Positions 14,679 to 24,605 of a DNA stretch of 64,000 nucleotides are shown in pieces. Origin of the DNA: Bacteroidetes bacterium MedPE-SWsnd-G1. GTDB lineage: Bacteria; Bacteroidota; Bacteroidia; Flavobacteriales; Flavobacteriaceae. The notes under the pieces were generated by a model. The model was given only the letters and a program-made list of their open reading frames with translations. It did no database searches and was not told the DNA's origin. Position 1 is the first letter of the stretch. Every line of letters starts with the position of its first letter. The stretch is taken from contig MPDD01000008.1 in NCBI GenBank assembly GCA_001874265.1, positions 1 through 64,000 on the forward strand. The letters are read 5' to 3'. A program made the translations under genes and the position numbers.

Positions 14679-17600
14679 TTATCGGCTTAGGTATAGTCTA
14701 TCTTGTATTGGTTTCATTCCGTCTTCATTAAAGTGTACGATAACAAAGTAAACACCGGCAGGTAGTAATTCTCCATTTCCGTTTAACGTTCCATCCCAAT
14801 CAGGTTTAGAAGCGTTTTGTGTATATACTTTTGCACCCCATCTATTATAGAATTCAACTCTAAAGTTTGGATATAGTTCTTTTAAGTTTTTAATTTTAAA
14901 AGTGTCGTTTATTCCGTTTCCAGAAGGAGAAAATCCATCGTAAATTTCTATAGCGTAATCATCACAAGCTTCTAAGGTAACCGTTACAGTTAAGGCCGTT
15001 GCGCTTGAGCAGCCCGAATCGTCAGTTTCGGCAGCGTAATATGTTCCACCTTCAATTAAAGCCTCAGATAAACTCAATAAATTTCCATTTGGATAAGCAT
15101 CATACCAACTAACTGAACCACCATTTGAAGGTGAAACATTTGAATTTAAATCGGCTAAAGTTGGGTTTTCAATTTTACAAAACTCATTTCCTAGTGAAGT
15201 AAGTGTTGGTGTTCCTGGGTCTATTAATGTAACTGTTGCAACAACTCTTATAGAACTTTCACAACCAGATGTAGGATCCGTGTCAGCTGCCCAATAGTCT
15301 TCACCATTAGTTAATAAATTCGCTGCGTCTATTGGTGTAGTAGAAGTTTCTGAGTCATACCATATAACAGCATTTCCTGTAACGTCTATATCTGCAACAG
15401 TTGGTCCGTCAATGGCACAGAAGGTTTGACTTGGAGAATTTATAACAGCCGGTGGTACATCTGAAATAGTTACATTAACAACGAGTCTATCTAAACTTTC
15501 GCAAGTAATATTACTATCAGACTGAGTAGCCCAATAATCTTCTCCGTCTACAAGAGGATCAGTGCTGTTGAGTGGAGTTGTATCTGTTTCGTTTGCGTAC
15601 CATAATATGTTAGAGCCCGTTGCTTGTAAATCGGCAATTGTTGGATTTAGAGATACGCAAAAAGTTTGATTTGGAGAACTTGTAGTTGGAGCTTGTAAAT
15701 CAATTACAGAAACAGTAACTACTAATCTTGTCGCACTTTCACAGCCAGAGGTAGCATCAGTTTGAGATGCCCAATAATCTTCTCCATTTATTAATACTTC
15801 TGAAGTCGCTAAAGGAGTGGTATCAGATTCATTGGCAAACCATAATACTCCATTTCCTGTTGCGGTCAAATCTGCAACGGTTGGAGCGCCAGGTAAATAA
15901 TCATTTAAACAAAACGCTTGATTCGTTTCTGTTGTTGATGGTGGAGGTACAGTCGTTATTGTAACATTTACAACTAACCTTGTTGCGCTTTCACAACCTG
16001 AAACAGCATCGGATTGTGATGCCCAATAGTCTTCACCGTCAATTAAAGCATCTGTGTTATTTATTGGTGTAGTATCTGTTTCACTGGCGTACCATAAAAT
16101 GTTTGTTCCAGTTGCGTCTAAATCTGCAACCGTAGCATTGTCAACTTCACAAAAAGTTTGATTCACTTCAGTTGTTGTAGGAGGTAAAGGAGATGTTAAT
16201 GTAACCGTAACCACAATTCTACTTGCACTTTCACAGCCGGTAGTAGCATCAGTTTGTGATGCCCAATAATCTTCTCCTTCAACTAATAAGTCTGTTGCAT
16301 TAAGTGGAGTAGTATCTGTTTCGTTATCATACCAAGAAACGTTGTTTCCAGTAGCCTCTAGATTTGCAACAGTAGGACTATCAATTTCACAAAAAGATTG
16401 AGCGGTACTAGATGTTGTCGGAGGAGGTGTTACTAAAATTGTGGCGTTAACAACTAATCTTGTTGCACTTTCACAACCCGAAGTTGCCTCTGTTTGAGAT
16501 GCCCAATAATCTTCCCCGTCTACTAATAGTTCAGTAGTGTTTAGTGGAGTAGTATCTGTTTCAGTAGCGTACCATAATATCCCATCACCAGTAACTGTTA
16601 AATCACCTACTGTAGCATTATCAATTTCACAAAATTGTTGATTAACTTCTGTTGTTGTTGGAGGTGGAGGCATCATAACAGTAACTGTAACAGCTAACCT
16701 TGTTGCACTTTCACAACCCGAAATTACATCAGTTTGAGATGACCAATAATCTTCTCCATCTACTAGAGCGTCTGTAGAACTTAATGGAGTAGTGTCCGTT
16801 TCAGTTGCATACCATGTTAAGTTTGTTCCTGTTGCAACTAAATTTGCAATGGTAGGATTATCTATTTCACAAAAAGTTTGGTTTACTTCTGTAGTTGTTG
16901 GTGGTGGTATAACAATTATTGTTGCAGTTACCGTTAGTCTAGTTAAACTTTCACAACCCGAAGTTGCATCGGTCTGAGTGGCAAAATAATCTTCACCATC
17001 CACAATGGCTGTTGTTGGGTCTAAAGGTGTAGTGTCGGTATCGGTATCATACCATAATACTCCTGATCCAGTTGCAACTAAATCTGCAACGGTGGCATTA
17101 TCAATTTCGCAAAAAGATTGATTAACTTCTGCCGTAGTTGGCGGAGGTATTACTATTATAGTAACAGTTACCATTAATCTTGTTGCGCTCTCGCAACCTG
17201 TTGTTGCGTCGATTTGAGTGGCGTAATAATCTTCACCATCTACTAAAGCGTCAGTTGGATTTAGTCGTATCGTACTCGTTGCGTCAGCGTACCAAAAAAC
17301 ACTGTCACCGGTTGCATCCAAATTCGCCACGGTAGGATTGTCAATTTCACAGAATTGTTGATTTACATTTGAAGTAGTTGGTGGTAACGGTGCAAAAATT
17401 GTAACATTTACAACTGTTCTGGATGCGCTTTCGCAGCCTGAGATGGCATCTGTTTGTGATGCCCAGTAATCTTCACCATCAACTAATACATCAGTAATTG
17501 CTAAAGGAGTAGTGCTAGATTCAGTACCATACCACAATAAACTAGAGCCAGTAGCGACTAGTTCAGCAACCGTAGCTCCTTCTAATTCGCAAAACTCTTG

Positions 17601-18683
17601 CGTTGTAGCAGAAACCGACGGAGGTGGTATTTGTGTAATTGTTACAACAACATCGGCTGAGTCGTCAGGGCAAATTCCTGAAATACTATTAACAGTATAA
17701 GTATATGTTCCCGCCACATTCACGGCAGGGTCGTAAGTTCCTAAATGATCACCTGTTAAAGTGCTAGGTCCTGTCCAAGTACCAGTTGTATCAGGAGTTC
17801 CACCAAGTAATGAAAATAAATCTGTTGTAACCGCATCAATTTCACATGTTGTATAAGAACCGTCTGCTCCGGCAATAGGTGTTATTTCAATTTCAACAGT
17901 TGTTTGAGCTCTAACAGTACTTTCGCATGGAAAGGTGTTGGATGACTGTGCTCCCCAGTAATCTTCCCCGTCACTCAATAAAGTACTCGGGTCTAATGGC
18001 GTGCCTCCAACGGCCTCATTATACCAAATAATATTAATTCCAACACCTTGTAAGTCAGAAATGGTTACCCCAGATACAGAACAAAATGACTGATTCGGTT
18101 CAACTACTGGTGGTTCTGGGTCAATAATTGTAACTACTGTAGATTTACGCAAACTTACACAACCGTTTTCAGTCTGCTGAACATAATATGTTGTGCCATC
18201 TACTAGTAGTTCATTTGAAGCAAGAAGATTCCCTCCAAATTCAGCATCATACCATTCTATGTCTGAACCATCTGCTGGTAAATTTCCGACTGTAGCATTA
18301 TTGCTTTTACAAAAAGTAATTCCTACAGATACATTATCGGGGTAATCTCCATATACGTTTGCGGTTACCGCTAATCTAGTAACACTACAATCGTCGTCAG
18401 GGTTTGATGCGATATCATCGGCGTAATAGGTAATTCCATCAACCAAAACTTCCGTAGCAGCAAGTTGGCTCCCTCCGGTAGGTAGGTCGTACCAAACTAT
18501 AGTGCCGCCATTGGCAACTAAATCATTAATAGTTGGAGAGTCTGATAAACAGAAGTCTTGATCACTGTCTCCAGTTGGTGTTGGATTTCCACATTGAGAA
18601 TACGATGAATTGTAAATAAAAAATGAGGCGATAAAAAAAAGTACTACAACTTTTTTAGACAGTTTAATTTTGTCTTTCGTCAT
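14679..18683 (-). CDS. Giant Ig-repeat adhesin with T9SS type B sorting domain
   Basis: This 1334-residue secreted protein has a signal peptide near residues 1-28. By eye I count 14 Ig-like repeats of about 80 residues (pattern FCEIDN, LWY, TTPL, DGEDYWASQTDA, GCESATRL) plus one divergent domain between the third and fourth. Each repeat has two cysteines that could form a disulfide. The last ~90 residues are a gliding-motility-associated C-terminal (type B) sorting domain: GNGINDTFKI, FYNRWG, WDGTLNGNG and PAGVYFVIV. It is probably a cell-surface adhesin exported by type IX secretion. Repeats are also conserved at DNA level, so copy number could vary by recombination. Confidence 0.92.
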   Translation of the reverse strand: MTKDKIKLSKKVVVLFFIASFFIYNSSYSQCGNPTPTGDSDQDFCLSDSPTINDLVANGGTIVWYDLPTGGSQLAATEVLVDGITYYADDIASNPDDDCSVTRLAVTANVYGDYPDNVSVGITFCKSNNATVGNLPADGSDIEWYDAEFGGNLLASNELLVDGTTYYVQQTENGCVSLRKSTVVTIIDPEPPVVEPNQSFCSVSGVTISDLQGVGINIIWYNEAVGGTPLDPSTLLSDGEDYWGAQSSNTFPCESTVRAQTTVEIEITPIAGADGSYTTCEIDAVTTDLFSLLGGTPDTTGTWTGPSTLTGDHLGTYDPAVNVAGTYTYTVNSISGICPDDSADVVVTITQIPPPSVSATTQEFCELEGATVAELVATGSSLLWYGTESSTTPLAITDVLVDGEDYWASQTDAISGCESASRTVVNVTIFAPLPPTTSNVNQQFCEIDNPTVANLDATGDSVFWYADATSTIRLNPTDALVDGEDYYATQIDATTGCESATRLMVTVTIIVIPPPTTAEVNQSFCEIDNATVADLVATGSGVLWYDTDTDTTPLDPTTAIVDGEDYFATQTDATSGCESLTRLTVTATIIVIPPPTTTEVNQTFCEIDNPTIANLVATGTNLTWYATETDTTPLSSTDALVDGEDYWSSQTDVISGCESATRLAVTVTVMMPPPPTTTEVNQQFCEIDNATVGDLTVTGDGILWYATETDTTPLNTTELLVDGEDYWASQTEATSGCESATRLVVNATILVTPPPTTSSTAQSFCEIDSPTVANLEATGNNVSWYDNETDTTPLNATDLLVEGEDYWASQTDATTGCESASRIVVTVTLTSPLPPTTTEVNQTFCEVDNATVADLDATGTNILWYASETDTTPINNTDALIDGEDYWASQSDAVSGCESATRLVVNVTITTVPPPSTTETNQAFCLNDYLPGAPTVADLTATGNGVLWFANESDTTPLATSEVLINGEDYWASQTDATSGCESATRLVVTVSVIDLQAPTTSSPNQTFCVSLNPTIADLQATGSNILWYANETDTTPLNSTDPLVDGEDYWATQSDSNITCESLDRLVVNVTISDVPPAVINSPSQTFCAIDGPTVADIDVTGNAVIWYDSETSTTPIDAANLLTNGEDYWAADTDPTSGCESSIRVVATVTLIDPGTPTLTSLGNEFCKIENPTLADLNSNVSPSNGGSVSWYDAYPNGNLLSLSEALIEGGTYYAAETDDSGCSSATALTVTVTLEACDDYAIEIYDGFSPSGNGINDTFKIKNLKELYPNFRVEFYNRWGAKVYTQNASKPDWDGTLNGNGELLPAGVYFVIVHFNEDGMKPIQDRLYLSR

Positions 18684-18830
18684 TGTCTTTGGGTTTGGTT
18701 AATTTGATATATAAAGCTAGTGAATATTGTACTAGAGTTTAAAAACTTCTTAAAAGTTATCAACAAAGTTATTAAGAGGTGTTTTCATGGAAAAAGAGTG
18801 TTTTTACTCAGGATTTAAGCCTTTATTATT

Positions 18831-18838
18831 TACTTTTG
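18831..18838 (+). promoter_or_regulatory. -7 box of mpl
   Basis: TACTTTTG matches TAnnTTTG and lies 20 bases before the start codon. No -33 TTG is seen. Confidence 0.4.
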
Positions 18839-18857
18839 ATTTCTAGAAAATAAAAAT

Positions 18858-20213
18858 ATGAAAATACACTTTATTGCGATAGGTGGTAGTGCTATGCATA
18901 ATTTGGCAATTGCATTGTCTAAAAAGAACTATAAAATTACAGGGAGTGATGATGTGATTTACGAGCCGTCGAAATCACGGCTAATTGTTAATAACTTATT
19001 TCCAAAAGAGTTTGGATGGTTTCCTGAAAATATAAGTAAAGATCTTGATGCAGTTATACTAGGAATGCATGCAAAACCTGATAATCCGGAGCTGTTAAAA
19101 GCACAAGAGTTAGGTGTTAAAATTTATTCGTATCCTGAATTTTTATACGAGCAATCAAAGCTAAAAACAAGAGTTGTAATTGCCGGTTCACATGGAAAAA
19201 CTTCCATAACCTCAATGATTTTGCATGTATTGCATTATCATGAGATGGAGGTGGATTATATGGTTGGTGCTCAGTTAGAAGGTTTTGATACCATGGTGCA
19301 TTTAACAGAAGAAAACGAGTTTATGATTTTAGAAGGAGATGAGTACTTGTCTTCTCCGATAGATAGAAGGCCAAAAATTCATTTATACAAGCCAAATATA
19401 GCTTTGATAAGTGGAATTGCATGGGATCATATAAACGTTTTTCCAACTTTTGAAAACTATGTTGAGCAATTCGATATTTTTATAAATACCATGTCTAACG
19501 GGGGTATAATGGTTTATAATGAGGAAGATGAAGAGGTAAAACGGGTTGTGGAATCTAATGATTTGCCAATTAAAAAATATCCTTATAAAACGCCTGATTT
19601 TACCATTGAAAACGGGGTGACATATTTGGATACTCCTGATGGGGTATTGCCATTAGAAATATTCGGAAATCATAATTTACAAAATTTGGCTGGTGCTAAA
19701 TGGATTTGCCAACATTTAGGTGTGGATGAAGATGATTTTTACGAAGCGATTGGAAGTTTTAAAGGAGCGAGTAAACGGTTAGAAAAAATTGCTCAGAACG
19801 ATTCAACGGTAATATTTAAAGATTTTGCGCATGCGCCTTCAAAAGTAAAAGCAACTACAAAAGCGGTGAAAGATCAATTTGCGAATAAACAAGTGTTGGC
19901 GTGTTTAGAATTACACACCTATAGCAGTTTAAATGCTGAATTTTTAAGGGAATATGAGGGAGCATTGAATCCAGCAGATAAAGCTGTTGTGTTTTACTCT
20001 CCTCATGCATTGGAAATAAAAAAACTAGAAAAAGTTTCAGAAAAGCAGATTAAAGAGGCATTCAATAGAGACGATTTAATTGTGTATACCAATCCAGATG
20101 AGTTTCGAAAGTTTTTATTTAGTGAGAATTTAGAGAGTACAGCACTGCTATTGATGAGTTCTGGGAATTATGGTGGATTGGATTTTGATGAAGTTTCTAA
20201 ATTGACCAACTAA
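18858..20213 (+). CDS. mpl: Murein-peptide ligase (Mpl-type Mur ligase)
   Basis: This 451-residue cytoplasmic Mur ligase is most like Mpl, which joins recycled L-Ala-gamma-D-Glu-meso-DAP tripeptide to UDP-MurNAc. The N-terminal Rossmann part begins MKIHFIAIGGSAMHNLA, the ATP-binding loop is GSHGKTS at 110-116, and a C-terminal ligase domain carries FKDFAHAPSKVKAT. Mpl rather than MurC is favoured by the N-terminal GGSAMHNLA form and the linker. It stands alone in peptidoglycan recycling here, and its stop abuts the convergent amidohydrolase gene. Confidence 0.9.
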   Translation: MKIHFIAIGGSAMHNLAIALSKKNYKITGSDDVIYEPSKSRLIVNNLFPKEFGWFPENISKDLDAVILGMHAKPDNPELLKAQELGVKIYSYPEFLYEQSKLKTRVVIAGSHGKTSITSMILHVLHYHEMEVDYMVGAQLEGFDTMVHLTEENEFMILEGDEYLSSPIDRRPKIHLYKPNIALISGIAWDHINVFPTFENYVEQFDIFINTMSNGGIMVYNEEDEEVKRVVESNDLPIKKYPYKTPDFTIENGVTYLDTPDGVLPLEIFGNHNLQNLAGAKWICQHLGVDEDDFYEAIGSFKGASKRLEKIAQNDSTVIFKDFAHAPSKVKATTKAVKDQFANKQVLACLELHTYSSLNAEFLREYEGALNPADKAVVFYSPHALEIKKLEKVSEKQIKEAFNRDDLIVYTNPDEFRKFLFSENLESTALLLMSSGNYGGLDFDEVSKLTN

Positions 20214-21644
20214 TTATTTTTCTACCCATAAATTTTCCACCCATCTTAAGGCTGAAATTAATTTATTTGAACGATTCTTTGCTTTTGAGTCGAATTCTCG
20301 CAAAATATTTTTATCAATTTTTCGACCTTGCACCATAACCCAAACAGGTGTAGAAAGTGTATTTAAATTCTCAAGCGGGTTTTCTTTAGTTAGATTAAAA
20401 TTGGCAAGATTACCTTCTACAATACTTCCCACATTATTAAATTGAGAATGGACTTTACTTGGGTTTATGGTACTGGTTTTTAAAACCTCGAAATTACTTA
20501 GACCAGCTTGTTTGTAAAAGTTCAATTCTTGATGAATAGAAAAACCCGGAGCGGTAAGGGCTATCCCTGCATCAGTACTACTTACAATTGTTACGCCTTG
20601 TTTGTGCAACTGATTAATTGTGTATAAGTGAAAGTTGTGTTGATCTTTTATTCGCTTTGTTGTAGACGGATTCTGAGTTTTTTCATTTTGCCATCTTGCT
20701 ATTTGATTTTTACTGTCCATTTCAAATAGCAGCGGGTTAATGTATTGCGTTTGAGTTGAGTTTTCAATATTGGGATCTGTCAACATTTCAAATATTTTAT
20801 AAAAGCCCGTAAGCGTAGGGCTAAAGGCCTGTTTTCTCATAGCCATTTCTCTAGCTATTTGCTGAAGTTTTAAAGTGTCTAGTTTGTAATTTAAAGGTTG
20901 CTGTACAATATCCTCTGTATGTTCAATTGTGGCGATTTGAGGATGAAATTGCTCTGTATATGCTACGTTAAAACTTGGATGTGCTACGACATCTATGTTA
21001 AGTACTTCCGCTTCTTCTACAATGGCAATATATTCCGCTTCCGTCATGCCAGCGTACGTTTTTATGAAATCATACCCCCTTTTGAAGTAGGAATGTACCA
21101 ATGTTCTAGCTTCTTCAGGAGAACTAACTTGGACTTTGTCATCGCCTAAATCATCCTTACCAGTAAGTTTTGGACTCGAAGTAAAAAATTGTGGTGCAAT
21201 TATTTCTTGATTTTCAATTTGCTCTTTTAATCTTAAATGAAACGGCATGCCCCATAAATTCCGAACAGCTGTTACCCCACTAGACAGATAGAGGCCTAAT
21301 TCTTGCTTGTCCCAAACATGAACATGCATGTCTATAAGTCCTGGAGAAAGGTATTGGTGTTGCCCATCAATTACTTCAATATTTTTTTTATTTATTTTCT
21401 CACCAATCTTTGATATAAGGCCATTTTCTACAAATACCATTTGGTTATTTAAAACAGTATCTGAAGTCATTGGAATTAGATTGACGTTTTTTATCAGATA
21501 AGAATTTGTTTGTAGCGTAGGTTGATTCTTAATTTTTAAGTAAGAGGTAGACTTGTTGTCAAGTCCAAAAATAATTCCGATAGAAACTGCACAAATCAGA
21601 ATTAAAACAAGAATGATTTTGGAGATTATTTTTAGAATTCTCAT
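20214..21644 (-). CDS. Amidohydrolase family protein (imidazolonepropionase-like)
   Basis: This 476-residue metal-dependent hydrolase has an N-terminal hydrophobic segment (about 8-30) that is a membrane anchor or signal peptide. The amidohydrolase signature LIDMHVHVWD supplies the first two metal ligands. Later blocks include VVAHPSFN, IEHTED and STDAG, which hold the remaining His and Asp ligands. The substrate is unknown; relatives act as exported prolidases or dipeptidases. The stop codon directly adjoins the mpl stop. Confidence 0.85.
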   Translation of the reverse strand: MRILKIISKIILVLILICAVSIGIIFGLDNKSTSYLKIKNQPTLQTNSYLIKNVNLIPMTSDTVLNNQMVFVENGLISKIGEKINKKNIEVIDGQHQYLSPGLIDMHVHVWDKQELGLYLSSGVTAVRNLWGMPFHLRLKEQIENQEIIAPQFFTSSPKLTGKDDLGDDKVQVSSPEEARTLVHSYFKRGYDFIKTYAGMTEAEYIAIVEEAEVLNIDVVAHPSFNVAYTEQFHPQIATIEHTEDIVQQPLNYKLDTLKLQQIAREMAMRKQAFSPTLTGFYKIFEMLTDPNIENSTQTQYINPLLFEMDSKNQIARWQNEKTQNPSTTKRIKDQHNFHLYTINQLHKQGVTIVSSTDAGIALTAPGFSIHQELNFYKQAGLSNFEVLKTSTINPSKVHSQFNNVGSIVEGNLANFNLTKENPLENLNTLSTPVWVMVQGRKIDKNILREFDSKAKNRSNKLISALRWVENLWVEK

Positions 21645-21694
21645 TGTTTGAATTTAATTATTATAACGGTAAATTAGATCAAGAATTGTTACAA

Positions 21695-22072
21695 TTACTC
21701 ATTGCTTAAAATTCCCATTAATATGTAGTAAATTTTATCCTCAATCTCAGTTAAATCATCTTGCTCGCTTAAGAATCTATGAGCGATCGAATCTGTCAAC
21801 AATTCTCTCTCATCTGTTTTTAATAATTCATCAGCAATGTCAGAAAGTGATTCATGATAAATGTTTTTTGAAGCAATAAGAATTCGTGCTTTGTTAACTA
21901 GGTCATCTTCTTTTAATATACACCCGATGAGCCCAATGCTCTCGTGATCTTGAGTTGTACATTGTTTTAGGATTTCTTTATCAGATTCAGAAATTACCTT
22001 ATGCAATAATTTATTTAATTCTTGCTTTCTGTCAAATTCACTATTAGGCGATAAGATTGCTTTAATATTCAA
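21695..22072 (-). CDS. Hypothetical helical protein
   Basis: This 125-residue acidic protein is predicted to be almost all helical, without signal peptide or membrane segment. It contains two cysteines (CTTQDHES and GCILKEDD) and a heptad-like hydrophobic pattern. I do not recognise a family. It lies on the same strand between pafA and the amidohydrolase gene, with gaps of about 50-60 bases, and may be co-transcribed with pafA. Confidence 0.65.
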   Translation of the reverse strand: MNIKAILSPNSEFDRKQELNKLLHKVISESDKEILKQCTTQDHESIGLIGCILKEDDLVNKARILIASKNIYHESLSDIADELLKTDERELLTDSIAHRFLSEQDDLTEIEDKIYYILMGILSNE

Positions 22073-22131
22073 TTTGAAAATATTTTAAAATAAAGGCTTT
22101 AACAAATTCACACGCTTCATTGGAATTGGAA

Positions 22132-23760
22132 TTACTTTTTTAAAGCAGCACTGACCACATTACCTGTATTACCATTAGGAAATGCAATTCCCAATAAGGC
22201 AGACATGGTTGGAGCAATATCTATAATATTGGTTCTTTCAAAAGTATGGCCAGGTGCAATTCCTGTACCATAAAATAACAAGGGTATATGGGTGTCGAAA
22301 TTGTAACCTGTTCCATGGGATGACCCTGTTTTTCCATATGAAATTACTGAAGGTTCCAAAACAAAAATGACATCACCAGATCTTTTTTGGTTATGCCCGT
22401 TATGAAGTAACATTTCTATACCAACATGTTGGCTCGAGTTTTTAATTTCGTTTGAAGTATACACTTTATAAATGTGTTTGTAAGAGATGATTTCATCTAC
22501 AAATGATTGCTTTACATCAGTCTCACTTAGTTTTAGTGATGCTATTTTTTCTTTATCAAGGAAAATATCGCCATAACCAATTTTTTCAACAAGATCTTTT
22601 CCGAATTTTGATTTAGAAAATTCACTTAGTTTAGTTTTAAATTTTTTTCCATCAAAGTATCCTGCCGGAATGTTTTTACTTTTTAAATAAGCGGGAACAT
22701 CGATGGCTCCATGGTCAGCTGTTAGAAAAATAGTGTATTCGCCTTTTCCAACTTGTGTATCTAAAAAGTTTAAGAAACGTTCAAGGTCTTTGTCTAATCG
22801 AATATAGGTGTCCTGAACTTCTTTAGAGTTTACGCCAAAATTATGTCCCACATAATCTGGGCTTGAAAAACTTACGGTTAGCACATCGGTATAACTGTCT
22901 TTACCTAAATCTACCCCTTTAATTGCCTCCATAGCAAAGTCAACTACCAAACTGTTTCCGTAAGGAGTTGATTTTAGAATGCTATAATCTCCATTTTCTT
23001 TGCTTAATTTTTTTAAGTCATAAGGAAATGTCGCTTTTTTCTTTCCGTCAAAACCTCCTTCAAACTTATTTTCATCATCGCCACTTTCAATATAAGATTC
23101 TAAGTCATATAAGGTATTCCATTCTTTCAAATAAGATTTTGCGAAATCAGATTTGTTGAAATCTTTGGCCCATTTTGGTAATTCTTTTCTATAGAAAGAA
23201 CTTGTTATCCAGTTGCCATCTTTTCCGCCTTCATACCAATAAGCAGCGTTGGCAGTATGACCCGCAGGTAAAACTGCACCTCTGTCTTTAATAGAAATTC
23301 CAATTGTTTTTCCTTTAAATTGAGTGTGTAATCTATTTTCATCTGTAAATGTCGTTGTTAGCATTCTATGAGGAGACATTTCACCAGCACTAGATTTTGT
23401 TCCTACAGATTCATAAGAATCATCACCAGCACAGTATACACTTGTTTTGTTTTCTTTGTCATACCAACTATTTCCAATTATTCCATGATATTTTGGTGTG
23501 GTACCAGTAAAAATAGAAGCATGTCCTGGCCCAGTAGCAGTTGGAACATAATTATAATGATTGTTTTTTGCATTAAAACCTTCGTTAATAATCCTCATAA
23601 AACCCCCATCCCCATAATGATTTTCGAATCGGGTTAAATAATCATATCGCATTTGATCAACAACAATACCTACAACTAATTTAGGTTTTGAAGATTTTTC
23701 TTGAGCAGTGCAATTAAAAAAAATGAAAGATGTTAAAACTAGGAATAGAATATTTTTCAT
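22132..23760 (-). CDS. pafA: Alkaline phosphatase, PafA type
   Basis: This 542-residue exported phosphatase of the alkaline phosphatase superfamily has a signal peptide with a Cys at the cleavage site (FFNC). The metal and nucleophile region reads VVGIVVDQMRYDYL followed by YVPTATGPGHASIFTG; the Thr in TATGPG is the predicted nucleophile, as in PafA of Elizabethkingia. Later metal ligands lie in SSPDYVGHNFG and TADHGAID. It hydrolyses phosphate monoesters in the periplasm, and PafA enzymes are typically active regardless of phosphate level. Confidence 0.9.
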   Translation of the reverse strand: MKNILFLVLTSFIFFNCTAQEKSSKPKLVVGIVVDQMRYDYLTRFENHYGDGGFMRIINEGFNAKNNHYNYVPTATGPGHASIFTGTTPKYHGIIGNSWYDKENKTSVYCAGDDSYESVGTKSSAGEMSPHRMLTTTFTDENRLHTQFKGKTIGISIKDRGAVLPAGHTANAAYWYEGGKDGNWITSSFYRKELPKWAKDFNKSDFAKSYLKEWNTLYDLESYIESGDDENKFEGGFDGKKKATFPYDLKKLSKENGDYSILKSTPYGNSLVVDFAMEAIKGVDLGKDSYTDVLTVSFSSPDYVGHNFGVNSKEVQDTYIRLDKDLERFLNFLDTQVGKGEYTIFLTADHGAIDVPAYLKSKNIPAGYFDGKKFKTKLSEFSKSKFGKDLVEKIGYGDIFLDKEKIASLKLSETDVKQSFVDEIISYKHIYKVYTSNEIKNSSQHVGIEMLLHNGHNQKRSGDVIFVLEPSVISYGKTGSSHGTGYNFDTHIPLLFYGTGIAPGHTFERTNIIDIAPTMSALLGIAFPNGNTGNVVSAALKK

Positions 23761-23782
23761 GATGAATAATAATTTAAAGAAG

Positions 23783-23790
23783 CAAATATA
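23783..23790 (-). promoter_or_regulatory. -7 box of pafA
   Basis: On the minus strand TATATTTG matches TAnnTTTG, 22 bases before the pafA start codon. No -33 TTG is seen at the usual distance. Confidence 0.5.
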
Positions 23791-23864
23791 GTTTTTAGTT
23801 TAAAAGATTAATTTTAAATTCCATTATTAATAGAATAATAATAATTTAGCAAAAAAGAATTTAC

Positions 23865-24605
23865 ATGAATTATTTGGAGCATATTGGAAAATACTTTCTG
23901 ATGCTTGGTCAAGTTTTTAAACGACCTCAGAAACGGAAAGTGTTTTGGGAAATGCTAATGAGAGAGATTGAAGATTTAGGACTGAAGTCTTTAGGGATTA
24001 TTATGTTTATCTCTTTTTTTATTGGAGGTGTTGTTGCAATTCAAACTGCGCTAAGTGTAGACAATCCATTGATTCCTAAATATTTAATTGGGTTCGCTAC
24101 AAAGCGTTCAATGATTTTAGAATTCGGACCTACATTTACATCTATTATTTTAGCAGGGAAAGTAGGTTCTTACATTGCCTCTAGTATGGGAACTATGCGT
24201 GTAACAGAGCAGATTGACGCTTTGGAAGTAATGGGAGTTAATTCTTTAAACTATCTAGTACTACCTAAAACTATTGCAACTTTATTCTTTTATCCGTTAT
24301 TGGTATTAATTGCTATGTTTTTAGGAATTACAGGCGGTTGGGCTGCAGGTTTGTTAACGGATCTTTTTTATTCTGTGGATTATATAGATGGGATTCGATT
24401 AGAATTTGATCCTTATTATATAAAATATGCATTAATAAAAACGGTTGTGTTTGCATTTGTAATTGCAACTGTTCCGGCTTATCATGGTTATTATGTTAAA
24501 GGTGGTTCATTAGAAGTTGGTAGAGCAAGTACGGCTGCGGTAGTTTGGACAAGTGTAACAATAATTACCTTAAATTATTTCTTAACTCAAATGCTTTTAG
24601 GATAA
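23865..24605 (+). CDS. MlaE-family ABC transporter permease
   Basis: This 246-residue inner-membrane permease has about five to six hydrophobic spans and the MlaE signature: ISFFIGGVVAIQTAL and GKVGSYIASSMGTMRVTEQIDALEVMG. The Mla system moves phospholipids between the inner and outer membranes. The next gene encodes the ATPase and starts with a TAATG overlap. No MlaD substrate-binding gene is adjacent in this window. Confidence 0.92.
   Translation: MNYLEHIGKYFLMLGQVFKRPQKRKVFWEMLMREIEDLGLKSLGIIMFISFFIGGVVAIQTALSVDNPLIPKYLIGFATKRSMILEFGPTFTSIILAGKVGSYIASSMGTMRVTEQIDALEVMGVNSLNYLVLPKTIATLFFYPLLVLIAMFLGITGGWAAGLLTDLFYSVDYIDGIRLEFDPYYIKYALIKTVVFAFVIATVPAYHGYYVKGGSLEVGRASTAAVVWTSVTIITLNYFLTQMLLG

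Noticed and set aside
15767-17700. Plus-strand reading frames inside the adhesin gene
   Set aside because: They are low-complexity shadows of the repetitive minus-strand Ig-repeat gene and have no start signals.
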